From contig OZ245874.1 of assembly GCA_965229335.1 (NCBI GenBank), positions 1,984,001-2,048,000 on the forward strand: 64,000 nt of DNA. The letters are read 5' to 3'. Below the pieces are notes generated by a model that was not told the origin of the DNA, did not search any database, and saw only the letters and a list, made by a program, of their open reading frames with translations. Position numbers and translations under genes: made by a program. The DNA comes from JAFKFH01 sp017307375 (GTDB taxonomy: Bacteria; Pseudomonadota; Alphaproteobacteria; Ferrovibrionales; Ferrovibrionaceae). Positions within the stretch are counted from its first letter, which is position 1. Each line of letters opens with the position of its first letter. Below are positions 1 through 10,143 of this stretch, piece after piece.

Positions 1-96
1 TCTGGCCGCCGCGACCGTCACGGTCGAGGGCGGCGCGCCGGATGCGATCCGCGCGGCGATCGAGCGTGCCGGCTATGCTGTCGTGCGGGCCGGGTC

Positions 97-100
<4 letters not shown>
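1..100 (+). CDS. C-terminal end of a heavy-metal-associated (HMA) domain protein, cut by the window edge
   Basis: Only the last 32 codons are present, in the frame that starts at base 2 and ends with TGA at 98-100. The readable end, with the pattern AIRAAIERAGYAVV, is the closing helix and strand of an HMA metal-binding fold as found in CopZ chaperones and in the N-terminal modules of copper ATPases. Its stop codon overlaps the ATG of the next gene in an ATGA arrangement, so the two are translationally coupled. That fits a small copper chaperone or a further HMA-carrying protein serving the downstream ATPase. The upstream part and the CxxC motif lie outside the window, so metal specificity cannot be read. 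Confidence 0.6.
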
Positions 101-2211
<2,111 letters not shown>

Positions 2212-2250
2212 GAAGATCGTCTTGCCGTCGGCGGTCGCCGCGGCCGCGCG

Positions 2251-3003
2251 TCAGTTCGCCGGCATCATGCCCTTCCCCGACAGCACCGCGGCCGCGTCCG
2301 GGCCGGCCAGCATCTTCAGGAAGGCGCGGGCGGCCTCGGGCTGGCCGGAGGTGGTCGAGATGCCGCCGGCATAGACGGTGTAGTTCTGGATCTCGGCCGG
2401 CAGCGGGCCGACCAGGACGGCGCCCTTCACCGCCAGGATCTCGCTGACCTGGTGGATGGCGAGGTCGGCCTCGCCCGAAACCACGCGAGTGGCGACGAGG
2501 CCGCCCGGCACCAGTACGGCCTTGGCCTTGATCGCATCGGTGATGCCCCAGCGATCGAACAGGCCCATCAGGTAGATGCCGCTGGACCCGCCGGACGCCG
2601 GATCGATCATCGCGACCCGGCGGGCGTCGAGCAGCGCCCGGCGGAAAGCGTCGGCCGTGGCGATGTCCGGGGCCGGCGCGCCCTCCTTGACCGCGACGCC
2701 GATGCCGACCTTGGCGAGATTGACCGGCGCTTCGGCGGCGACCCGGCCCTTGCGGGCCAGATCGGCCAGCCCGCCCGGGGTCAGCGCCAGCACGTCGAAG
2801 GCTTCGCCGCCCTCGACGCGGCGGGCCACCCCGCCCGCGGTGTCGTTGTCGATCGCGACCTTGTGGCCCGTCGCCTTCTCGAACAGCGGGGCCAGTTCGA
2901 CCACCACGGGCTTGTAGGCCCCCGTGGTCAGCACCTTGATTTCGGCCGCCGTGGCCGGCCAGGCGAACAGGGCGAGGGCTAGGGCAAGCACGGGCTTCAG
3001 CAT
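2251..3003 (-). CDS. ModA-like periplasmic substrate-binding protein without an ABC partner
   Basis: A 250-residue protein with a clear Sec signal peptide (LALALALFAWPATA, cut after about residue 19) and the fold of the ModA/type-2 periplasmic binding family: an AEIKVLTTGAYKPV start to the mature chain, a DPASGGSSGIY ligand-loop region, and a hinge near GGLVATRVVSGEADLAI. ModA proteins bind molybdate or tungstate, but this branch is often annotated only as a substrate-binding domain protein. No permease or ATPase gene lies nearby. It sits 8 bases downstream of a GntR regulator gene and is probably co-transcribed with it, next to a divergent aromatic catabolic operon. A role in capturing or sensing that operon's substrate is an inference only. 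Confidence 0.75.
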   Translation of the reverse strand: MLKPVLALALALFAWPATAAEIKVLTTGAYKPVVVELAPLFEKATGHKVAIDNDTAGGVARRVEGGEAFDVLALTPGGLADLARKGRVAAEAPVNLAKVGIGVAVKEGAPAPDIATADAFRRALLDARRVAMIDPASGGSSGIYLMGLFDRWGITDAIKAKAVLVPGGLVATRVVSGEADLAIHQVSEILAVKGAVLVGPLPAEIQNYTVYAGGISTTSGQPEAARAFLKMLAGPDAAAVLSGKGMMPAN

Positions 3004-3011
3004 CTGGGGTC

Positions 3012-3737
3012 CTATCGGCGGCTGCGTGGCTTGGTCACGGGTGCGTTGAGGTTCGACAGGTCGAGGCCCCGGACGATCGCCGCCGTGGCCTGGAAATGGG
3101 CATTCAACAGCGCGGTCGCCCGTTCGGTGTCGCGGGACAGGATCGCGTCGACGATACGCTGGTGCTCGCCATGCGTATCACGATGCGGCGCGGCCTTCGA
3201 TGCCGAGAGATGGCGATAGCGATTGGCATAGCTGCCGAGGGTATCGGCAAACTCGATCAGGTGGCGCGACCGGCATGCCGCGATCAGCGAGCGGTGGAAG
3301 GCGGCATGCGCCTTTTCCCATTCCACCGGCACGACATCGGGGGCGCGCGGATCGCTGACCGGCGTCCGAACCAGGCGATGCATCGCCAGCACGATCCCTT
3401 CCTCCCAGGCCGCGTCGCCATGGGCGATCGCCTCGCGCAAGGCGATCTCGTTGATCCAGCAGCGGGTGCGGGTCAGTTCCTCCAGGTCGTCCAGGCTGAC
3501 CGTCGGCATGTAGAAGCCGCGCTGGTCGCGCTGTTCGACCATGCCTTCGGCGGCAAGACGATTGAGCGCCTCGCGCATCGGGCTGGAACCAACGTCGTAG
3601 CGCTGCCGCAGCGTCTCGATGCGCAGCTTTTCGCCGGGCCGGAACCTGCCGGCGATGATGTCTAGCCGCAGCCGTTCATAGGCCGACGAGGCAAGCGTGT
3701 TGGGTGTCTCGCGCACCGGGCGGGCAAGGGTGGTCAT
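3012..3737 (-). CDS. GntR-family transcriptional regulator, FCD (FadR) subgroup
   Basis: A 241-residue regulator with an N-terminal winged helix (residues about 16-85; YERLRLDIIAGRFRPGEKL and SPMREALNRLAAEGMV are the usual signatures) followed by an all-helical FCD effector domain. In FCD proteins the ligand is commonly a carboxylic acid held at a metal site, and the conserved His and Asp residues of the C-terminal half are consistent with that. The start has an AGGA ribosome site just upstream. The gene is divergent from the meta-cleavage/TRAP operon starting at 3870 and lies just before the ModA-like gene, so it is the obvious candidate repressor of the divergent operon. Confidence 0.9.
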   Translation of the reverse strand: MTTLARPVRETPNTLASSAYERLRLDIIAGRFRPGEKLRIETLRQRYDVGSSPMREALNRLAAEGMVEQRDQRGFYMPTVSLDDLEELTRTRCWINEIALREAIAHGDAAWEEGIVLAMHRLVRTPVSDPRAPDVVPVEWEKAHAAFHRSLIAACRSRHLIEFADTLGSYANRYRHLSASKAAPHRDTHGEHQRIVDAILSRDTERATALLNAHFQATAAIVRGLDLSNLNAPVTKPRSRR

Positions 3738-3804
3738 GGTCCTCCGGCGACCGGGGCTTATGGTCGCGAGAAATATGTATATCCCAGCACGCGTATTTTA
3801 ATTA

Positions 3805-3850
3805 TCGATATTTCGTTGACTGAATACAAAATGTCGATATTTTTGACGCA
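3805..3850 (+). promoter_or_regulatory. Candidate promoter with a TCGATATTT direct repeat in front of the meta-cleavage operon
   Basis: The 130-base gap between the GntR gene and the FAH gene is strikingly AT-rich for this genome. It holds TTGACT (3816-3821) and TATTTT (3838-3843) at 16-base spacing, a plausible sigma-70 promoter placing the start about 20 bases before the ATG. TCGATATTT occurs twice (3805-3813 and 3834-3842), flanking the promoter, and could be GntR half-sites. The repeat is seen directly; its function is inferred. Confidence 0.35.
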
Positions 3851-3869
3851 AACATCGAGGGAGGAAGCG

Positions 3870-4718
3870 ATGCGCTTCGTAAGTTTCGCCGGGCCGGCCG
3901 GGCCCGCGCTCGGCCTGGTGCAGGATGAGGAGGTCGCCGATCTCGGCCAGACCAGCATCGAGACGCTGATCGCCCAGGGGTTCGACGGGGCCGCCGCGGC
4001 GGCCGCCAAGTCGTCGGTGCGCCATAAGCTGGCCGATCTCGACCTGCTGCCGCCGACGCGCGGCGCCGGCAAGATCATCTGTCTCGGGCTCAACTACATC
4101 GACCACGCCGCGGAATCCGGTCACAAGCGGCCGGAATACCCGGTGCTGTTCATGCGCGGCGCGACGTCGCTGGTCGCGCATGGCCAGCCGATCCTGCGCC
4201 CGGCCTGTTCGGACAAGCTCGACTACGAAGGCGAACTGGTCGCCGTGGTGGGCAAGCGTGCCCGCCATGTGGCACGGGCCGACGCACTGTCCTTTATCGC
4301 CGGCTATTCGATCTTCAACGATGCCTCGATCCGCGACTACCAGCTGCGCACGCCGCAGTGGACGATCGGCAAGAATTTCGACGCCACCGGCGGCTATGGC
4401 CCGGTGTTCGTCACGGCCGACGAACTGCCGCCCGGGGCGGCCGGCTTGAAGATCCAGACCCGGCTGAACGGCCAGGTGCTGCAGGAAGCCAACACCACGG
4501 ACATGATCTTCGGCGTGGCCGAGACCGTCGCGCTGCTGACCGAATGCCTGACGCTCGAACCCGGCGACCTGCTGGTCATGGGCACGCCGTCCGGTGTCGG
4601 CGGCGCGCGCAACCCGCAGGTCTGGATGAAGCCCGGCGACGTCTGCGAGGTCGAAATCGAGGGCATCGGCATCCTGAGCAACCCGATCGCGCAGGAAGCG
4701 GCGGCCCGCGCCGCCTGA
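3870..4718 (+). CDS. Fumarylacetoacetate hydrolase (FAH) family protein
   Basis: A 282-residue cytosolic enzyme of the FAH/2-hydroxyhepta-2,4-diene-1,7-dioate isomerase family. These enzymes use a divalent metal for C-C bond hydrolysis, decarboxylation or isomerisation of ring-fission products. The metal site is visible: DYEGEL with Glu120 and Glu122, and the FNDASIRDYQ segment with Asp151. The closing active-site loop GTPSGVG is also present. I chose ATG 3870 because GGGAGGAAG stands just upstream; an in-frame start at 3816 would be preceded by nothing convincing. It is the first gene of an operon with an extradiol dioxygenase and an FAD hydroxylase, so it most likely processes the ring-cleavage product. 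Which family reaction it performs is not decided by sequence. Confidence 0.88.
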   Translation: MRFVSFAGPAGPALGLVQDEEVADLGQTSIETLIAQGFDGAAAAAAKSSVRHKLADLDLLPPTRGAGKIICLGLNYIDHAAESGHKRPEYPVLFMRGATSLVAHGQPILRPACSDKLDYEGELVAVVGKRARHVARADALSFIAGYSIFNDASIRDYQLRTPQWTIGKNFDATGGYGPVFVTADELPPGAAGLKIQTRLNGQVLQEANTTDMIFGVAETVALLTECLTLEPGDLLVMGTPSGVGGARNPQVWMKPGDVCEVEIEGIGILSNPIAQEAAARAA

Positions 4719-4734
4719 AGGGGGGAGGACCCAG

Positions 4735-5679
4735 ATGATCAAGGTGGCGGATATCGCCTACGTGACCTATGCGGTCGCCGATCTCGACCGGACCGAGCAG
4801 TTCCTGACAGATTTCTGCCTGGTCCGCTCGGCCCGGACCGCAGATGCGCTCTACATGCGCGGAGCGAGCGGCGCCCATCACCAGCATGTCAGCCGCCAAT
4901 ACATCGGCGGCGACGGTGACGGGCCGGGCCTGGTCGGCATCGCGCTGGCCGTCAGCAGCCGCGACGAACTGGCCGCGGCGACTGCGATCCCCGGCGCCTC
5001 CGCGATCGCGGCAATCGACGAGCCCGGTGGCGGCGAGCGCGTGCGGCTCGCCGGGCCGGAAGGCTATGTCATCGACCTGGTGCACGGCATCGCCACATTG
5101 CCGGCGATGCCGGTGCGCGATGCGCTGACGCTCAATTCGGGTATGGCCAAGCCGCGTCAGGGCGCGACCCAGCGCCCGGTGCGCGGGCCGGCCCAGGTGC
5201 TGCGCCTCGGCCATGTCGCGCTTCTGACCCGCGACCCCGAGGCGGCGGCCGACTGGTTTACCCGCCATCTCGGCCTGATCGCCTCCGACTATCTCGACGA
5301 TCCGGCGTCGGGCGGCACGGCTGGCGTCTTCATGCGTTGCGACCGCGGCGCGGATCCGAGCGACCATCATACCATCGCCGTTGCCGGTGCGCCGATCACG
5401 CGTATCCATCATTGCTCGTTCGAAGTGCAGGATTTCGATGCGGTGCAGATCGGCGGCGAATGGCTGGAGGCCCGCGGCCACCGGCGCGAATGGGGCATCG
5501 GCCGCCATATCCTCGGCAGCCAGATCTTCGATTACTGGCGCGATCCCGACGGCAACATGATCGAGCATTACACCGATTCCGACGTGTTCGACGCCTCGGT
5601 ACCCAGCGCGCGCCATCCCGCCGGCCCCGATACGCTGTTCCAATGGGGGCCGCCGCCACCGCCGAGCTTCTTTACCTGA
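4735..5679 (+). CDS. VOC-superfamily extradiol ring-cleavage dioxygenase (type I, catechol 2,3-dioxygenase-like)
   Basis: A 314-residue two-module vicinal-oxygen-chelate protein. The N-terminal module (about residues 1-130) is degenerate. The C-terminal module (about 155-290) carries the 2-His-1-Glu iron site: His160 in LGHVALL, the His225-His226 pair in RIHHCSFEV, and Glu277 in DGNMIEHYTD. The spacing matches catechol 2,3-dioxygenase and biphenyl-2,3-diol dioxygenase. It should cleave a catechol next to its hydroxyl pair, using Fe(II) and O2. It lies 16 bases after the FAH gene and before a flavin hydroxylase, giving hydroxylation, ring cleavage and hydrolysis in one operon. The catechol's side chain is not predictable. 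Confidence 0.88.
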   Translation: MIKVADIAYVTYAVADLDRTEQFLTDFCLVRSARTADALYMRGASGAHHQHVSRQYIGGDGDGPGLVGIALAVSSRDELAAATAIPGASAIAAIDEPGGGERVRLAGPEGYVIDLVHGIATLPAMPVRDALTLNSGMAKPRQGATQRPVRGPAQVLRLGHVALLTRDPEAAADWFTRHLGLIASDYLDDPASGGTAGVFMRCDRGADPSDHHTIAVAGAPITRIHHCSFEVQDFDAVQIGGEWLEARGHRREWGIGRHILGSQIFDYWRDPDGNMIEHYTDSDVFDASVPSARHPAGPDTLFQWGPPPPPSFFT

Positions 5680-5712
5680 AGGCTTGCCGTTACCGGGGGA
5701 GGAGACAAAAGA

Positions 5713-7302
5713 ATGGATGAATGCGATGTGCTGGTCGTCGGGGCCGGGCCGGTTGGCCTTGCCACCGCGATCGAACTGGGACAGCGCGACGTCAAGGTTC
5801 GGGTCGTCGACCTGACCGACGACGTCGGCTTCCGCCCGCGGGCCAAGCTGACCAACGTGCGATCGATGGGGCTGATGCGGCGGTGGGGCCTGGCCCAGGC
5901 GGTGCGCGAGGCCGCGCCGCTGCCGGCCGACTATCCCTCCGACGTGATCTTTGCCACCGGCATGAGCGGGCATCTGCTGACCCGCTTCGAGAATGCCTTC
6001 CGCTGCCGGCGCGAGCGCGACGCGCAATTCCCCGAACCGGCGCAGTGGATCCCGCAATATGCGCTGACCCGGATCCTGCGCGACCATGTCCGCACATTGC
6101 GCTCGGTGCGGCTCGATTACGGCCAGCGGTTCCTGGACCTCGAGCAGGACGGGGATGGTGTCGTCGCGCGGATCGAGCCGGCCGCAGGCGGCGCCGCCCA
6201 GGCGCAGCGCTGCCGCTACCTGGTCGGTGCCGACGGCCCGTCCTCGACCGTGCGGAAAGCACTGGGCATCCGCATGCAGGGCGACCATGCCTATGCGCGC
6301 AATTTCGGCGTCGTCTTCCGCGCGCCCGAGTTGCCGGCACATAACCGGCTGGGACCGGGCATTCAGTACTGGCTGACCAACCCGGCCTGCCCTGGCATCG
6401 TCGGGCCGATGGAGCGTGACCTCTGGTTCTTCGGAACCCAGGTGGCGCCGCAGGTCGATATCGACGGCCTCGATCCCGTCGCGCTGGTACGGCGTTGCAT
6501 CGGTCTCGACATCGCGGTCGAGGTGGTGGCGACCGACCCCTGGATGTGCCATCGCCTGGTTGCCGAGCGCTATCGCGAGGGCCGCGTGATGCTCGCCGGC
6601 GATGCCTGTCACCTGCATCCGCCGATGGGCGGCTACGGCATGAACATGGGGATCGGCGACGGGTTGGCCGTCGGCTGGACGCTCGCCGCCGTGCTGCAGG
6701 GATGGGGCGGCGCGGCGCTGCTCGACGCCTATCAGATCGAACGTCGCCAGGTGCATGAACGCGTCATCGCCGAGGCAGTCGAGAATTACTCGACCCTCAC
6801 GAACCAACTGGTGCGCGACGCGATGATGGCCGACGGACCGGAAGGCGATGCGGCGCGCGCGGCGGTGGGCGAGGAGGTCGCCCGCGTCAAGCAGCGTGAA
6901 TTCCACACGCTCGGCGTCGTCCTGGGCTGCCGCTACGCCACCTCGCCGGTGATCGTCGGCGACGGCAGTACGGCACCGCCGGACGAATACCGCAACTACC
7001 ACCCGTCGGCCCATCCCGGCTGCCTCGCGCCCCATGCCTGGCTGACCGACGGCAGCTCGCTCTACGACCATTTCGGCCGCGGCTTCACCTTGCTGGCCGA
7101 GACGGACGACGTTGCCGCCTTCCGGGCGGCGGCGGCGGCGCGGGGCATGCCGCTCACCGTCTTCGTCCATGGCGATCCCGCCCTGACCGAACTCTATGCC
7201 GCGCCGCTGGCGCTGATCCGGCCCGACCAGTTCGTCGCCTGGCGCGGATCCGCCGTGCCGGCCGATGCCGGCGCCTTGCTCGACCGGATCAGAGGTATCT
7301 GA
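5713..7302 (+). CDS. FAD-dependent aromatic hydroxylase (PheA/TfdB, MhpA-like)
   Basis: A 529-residue single-component flavoprotein monooxygenase. The N-terminal dinucleotide motif (VVGAGPVGLATAIELGQ) and the second flavin motif (LAGDACHLHPPMGGYGMNMG) are intact, and the C-terminal third has the thioredoxin-like extension of phenol hydroxylase-type enzymes. Members insert one oxygen next to a phenolic hydroxyl using NAD(P)H and O2, giving a catechol. That product is the expected substrate for the extradiol dioxygenase encoded just upstream. A GGGGGAGG ribosome site precedes the ATG. Resemblance to MhpA suggests a phenylpropanoid-type or similar phenolic acid substrate, but this is an inference. 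Confidence 0.9.
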   Translation: MDECDVLVVGAGPVGLATAIELGQRDVKVRVVDLTDDVGFRPRAKLTNVRSMGLMRRWGLAQAVREAAPLPADYPSDVIFATGMSGHLLTRFENAFRCRRERDAQFPEPAQWIPQYALTRILRDHVRTLRSVRLDYGQRFLDLEQDGDGVVARIEPAAGGAAQAQRCRYLVGADGPSSTVRKALGIRMQGDHAYARNFGVVFRAPELPAHNRLGPGIQYWLTNPACPGIVGPMERDLWFFGTQVAPQVDIDGLDPVALVRRCIGLDIAVEVVATDPWMCHRLVAERYREGRVMLAGDACHLHPPMGGYGMNMGIGDGLAVGWTLAAVLQGWGGAALLDAYQIERRQVHERVIAEAVENYSTLTNQLVRDAMMADGPEGDAARAAVGEEVARVKQREFHTLGVVLGCRYATSPVIVGDGSTAPPDEYRNYHPSAHPGCLAPHAWLTDGSSLYDHFGRGFTLLAETDDVAAFRAAAAARGMPLTVFVHGDPALTELYAAPLALIRPDQFVAWRGSAVPADAGALLDRIRGI

Positions 7303-7334
7303 CCGCGTACCGCAAACCCCTGGGGAGGAAAATC

Positions 7335-8366
7335 ATGAAAAAAATCATCGCCGGCGCCGCAGCCGCCCTGCTGTCCGCCTGGCTGGGCACGGCCCAGGCC
7401 CAGACCATCGAACTGAAGATTTCCCACTACTTGCCGCCGAGCCAGACCATCCACAAGGAATTGACGCGGTGGAGCGACGAACTGGCCCAGCGTTCCGGCG
7501 GCAAGCTGAAGGCGACCGTCTATCCTTCCGGTCAGATGGGCCCGTTGCCCCGCCAGTTCGACATGGCGCGCACCGGTGTCGTCGACATCGCCTTCTTCTT
7601 CCCCGGCATCCTGCCTGGGCGCTTTCCGTTGAGCGAGGCGATCCAGCTGCCCTTCACCTTCAACAAGGATGACAAGACGGTCCAGCCGGTCTCCACCGCC
7701 GAGGCATCGGCCATCATCACCGGCATGATGCCCGACCTGGGCAAGGAATATCGCGACGTCAAGGTGCTCTATTTCATCGTGACGCCGACCGGCAGCCTGT
7801 TCTTCTCCAAGGCGACGGTGCGCCAGCCCGCCGACCTCAAAGGCCTGCGCATCCGGCATAACGGTCCGATCTCGGCGGCGACGGTGCAGGCCTGGGGCGG
7901 CACGCCGGTCTCGGTCCAGCCGGCCGAACTGGCCGATGCCCTGCAGAAGGGCACGATCGACGGGCTGTTCATGAACTACGAAGGCGGCCAGGCCTTCCAG
8001 CTGGCGGCCGATGCCCGCAAGGTGACCGAGCTCAACGCCGGCGCCGGCGTCTTCGTCCTGGCGATGAACCAGGCGAAATACGACGGCCTGCCGGCCGATC
8101 TGCGCAAGATCATCGACGAGACGTCCGGCGTGGCCGCCGCCCGCCGCGTCGGCGCGCTCTATGATCAGGCCGAGGCCGCCGGCCGCGCCTACGCCCTGGC
8201 CCAGCAGGTCGAGATCATCAAGCCCGACCTGGCCCAGTACCAGGCTTTCCGCAATGCCTCGGCCGGCATGGTCAACCAGACGATCGACGAGCTGGAGAAG
8301 CGCAACCTGCCGGCCAAGCGCTTCTTTGCCGACGTGGCCAAGGCGGTCGCCGGGGCGGGGCAGTGA
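7335..8366 (+). CDS. dctP: TRAP transporter substrate-binding protein, DctP family
   Basis: A 343-residue periplasmic binding protein with a Sec signal peptide ending near ALA/QAQ at residue 23. The mature chain shows the DctP/TAXI-type pattern: KISHYLPPSQTIHKELTRWS at the start, a central region around LRIRHNGP that normally supplies the arginine pairing with a carboxylate ligand, and the PAELADALQKGTIDG motif. It feeds the DctQ and DctM membrane proteins encoded immediately downstream. The ligand is probably an aromatic or other organic acid handled by the upstream hydroxylase, inferred from gene order. Confidence 0.92.
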   Translation: MKKIIAGAAAALLSAWLGTAQAQTIELKISHYLPPSQTIHKELTRWSDELAQRSGGKLKATVYPSGQMGPLPRQFDMARTGVVDIAFFFPGILPGRFPLSEAIQLPFTFNKDDKTVQPVSTAEASAIITGMMPDLGKEYRDVKVLYFIVTPTGSLFFSKATVRQPADLKGLRIRHNGPISAATVQAWGGTPVSVQPAELADALQKGTIDGLFMNYEGGQAFQLAADARKVTELNAGAGVFVLAMNQAKYDGLPADLRKIIDETSGVAAARRVGALYDQAEAAGRAYALAQQVEIIKPDLAQYQAFRNASAGMVNQTIDELEKRNLPAKRFFADVAKAVAGAGQ

Positions 8367-8845
8367 TCGCGGCGCTCGACCGGCTTTGCCGGTTGATGAC
8401 CTGGATCGGGGCGGCGGCGCTCGTGGTCATGATGCTGGGTACCGTCGCCGACGTGGTGCTGCGCGCAGTGGCGAACCTGCCGCTGCGCGGTACCGTCGAT
8501 CTGGTCGAGGCGATGCTGGTGCTGGTCGTCTTCCTCGGCCTGCCGGAAAGCTTCCTGCGGCAGGAGCAGATCACCGTCGACATCTTCGACCATGTGGTCT
8601 CAGCCCCCGTGCTGCGCGCCTTCCGCGTCGCGGCCGCTGCGGCCTCGCTCGGCTTCCTCGTGCTGCTCGCCGTCTATGTCGTGCGGCCGATGCTCGATGC
8701 CCTCGAATTCGGCGACCGCAAGCCCGATCTTCCGATCCCGATCTTTCCGCTGATGGTGGTGATCGAAGTCTCGATCGTCGTGTCGCTGATCGCGATGGCA
8801 CTGATCACCGTGCGCGAAGTCGTCCGCCGCGAGGCCCGGGCATGA
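8363..8845 (+). CDS. dctQ: TRAP transporter small permease, DctQ family
   Basis: A 160-residue inner-membrane protein with four predicted hydrophobic segments (about residues 12-35, 48-66, 88-108 and 125-148), as usual for DctQ. It begins with a GTG that overlaps the TGA of the binding-protein gene by four bases, and its own stop overlaps the DctM start in ATGA, so P, Q and M are translationally coupled. It forms the membrane complex with DctM and supports sodium-driven uptake. Confidence 0.9.
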   Translation: MIAALDRLCRLMTWIGAAALVVMMLGTVADVVLRAVANLPLRGTVDLVEAMLVLVVFLGLPESFLRQEQITVDIFDHVVSAPVLRAFRVAAAAASLGFLVLLAVYVVRPMLDALEFGDRKPDLPIPIFPLMVVIEVSIVVSLIAMALITVREVVRREARA

Positions 8846-10143
8846 GTGCCGAAGTCGTCGGCATGATCGGCATGGCGGGGCTGGTCGTCATGATCCTGTG
8901 CCGCATTCCCGTCGCCATCGCGCTGGGCCTGGTCGGCCTGGTCGGCTATGCGGTGCTGCAGGGCTGGGCCAAGGCGGCGCTGGTCTTCGGCGCGGTGCCG
9001 CTCGAGCTTGCCTCCGCCTATACCCTGTCGGTGGTGCCGTTGTTCGTGCTGATGGGGGCGCTGGCCACCACCGCCGGGCTGTCGGCCGACCTGTTCCGCG
9101 CCGCCAATGCGATGTTCATGGGGGTGCGCGGCTCGCTCGCCATGGCGGCGATCGGCGCCTCCGCCGCGTTCGGCGCGGTCTGCGGCTCGTCGGTCGCCAC
9201 CGCGGCGACCATGGGCCGGGTCTCGATCCCGGAGATGCTGAAGGCGGGCTACGACCATGGTCTCGCCGCCGGCGCCGTGGCCGCCGGCGGCACGCTCGGC
9301 ATCCTGATCCCGCCGTCGCTGGTGCTGATGGTCTACGGCCTGATCGCCCAGCTGTCGGTCGCCAAGCTGTTCGCCGCCGCGATGGTGCCGGGCCTGGTGC
9401 TGACGGCACTCTACATCGTCGTCGTCCGCATCATGGTGGCGTTGCGGCCCGAACGGGCACCGCGCCTGCCGACGCAGGGGCTGGCAACGATCCCGAAGAC
9501 CCTGCTGCGCATCTGGCATGTCGTGCTGCTGTTCGGCGTCACGCTCGGCGGCATCTATCTCGGCTGGTTCAGCCCGACCGAGGCGGCCGCGGTCGGCGCT
9601 TTCGGCGCGCTGGTCCTGGGGGTGGCGCTGCGCCGCCTGGGTCGTGCCGAAGCGGTGCGTACCTTCGGCGAGACGGTCCGGGTCGTCGCGACCTTCACCA
9701 TCATCATCATGGGCGCGACGCTGTTCTCCTATTTCGTCGTGCAGACCGGCATCGCGCGCACCATCGTCGACTGGATCGCCGGGCTCGGCATTCCCCCGCT
9801 CGGCGTCATGCTGGCGCTGATCGTGTTCTACATCGTGCTCGGCTGCTTCCTCGAAGGCATCGGCATGGTGCTGGTGACGGTTCCGGTGCTGCTGCCGCTG
9901 GTGACGGCCAACGGCTACGACCCGATCTGGTTCGGCGTGCTGCTGGTCATCGTCATCGAGATCGGGCTGATCCATCCGCCGGTCGGCATGAACCTGTTCG
10001 TGATCCGATCGCAGGCGCCGGAGATAGCGCTGAAGGACATGTACTGGGGTGTCCTGCCCTATCTCGCGGCGCCCTTCGTGCTGATCGCCTTGCTGCTGGC
10101 CTTCCCCGGCCTCGCCCTCTGGCTGCCGGGGCAGATGCGCTAG
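8842..10143 (+). CDS. dctM: TRAP transporter large permease, DctM family
   Basis: A 433-residue polytopic membrane protein with about 12 hydrophobic segments and the DctM pattern, including PVAIALGLVGLVGY near the N-terminus, GAVCGSSVATAATMGRVSIPEM, LGILIPPSLVLMVYG, and the C-terminal LIHPPVGMNLFVI. It is the translocating subunit of the TRAP system. The start ATG at 8842 overlaps the DctQ stop; the frame stays open well upstream, but that is dctP/dctQ sequence read out of frame. Its TAG stop shares CTAG with the stop of the opposing ADH gene. Confidence 0.93.
   Translation: MSAEVVGMIGMAGLVVMILCRIPVAIALGLVGLVGYAVLQGWAKAALVFGAVPLELASAYTLSVVPLFVLMGALATTAGLSADLFRAANAMFMGVRGSLAMAAIGASAAFGAVCGSSVATAATMGRVSIPEMLKAGYDHGLAAGAVAAGGTLGILIPPSLVLMVYGLIAQLSVAKLFAAAMVPGLVLTALYIVVVRIMVALRPERAPRLPTQGLATIPKTLLRIWHVVLLFGVTLGGIYLGWFSPTEAAAVGAFGALVLGVALRRLGRAEAVRTFGETVRVVATFTIIIMGATLFSYFVVQTGIARTIVDWIAGLGIPPLGVMLALIVFYIVLGCFLEGIGMVLVTVPVLLPLVTANGYDPIWFGVLLVIVIEIGLIHPPVGMNLFVIRSQAPEIALKDMYWGVLPYLAAPFVLIALLLAFPGLALWLPGQMR

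Noticed and set aside
4576..7170. 864-codon open frame on the minus strand opposite the VOC and hydroxylase genes
   Set aside because: It is antisense to two well-recognised enzyme genes, its translation is Arg/Gly/His-rich without motifs, and such frames are expected at this G+C content.
8161..10143. 660-residue version of DctM beginning inside dctP
   Set aside because: The extra 227 residues read dctP and dctQ out of frame; the ATGA overlap at 8842 gives the normal DctM length.
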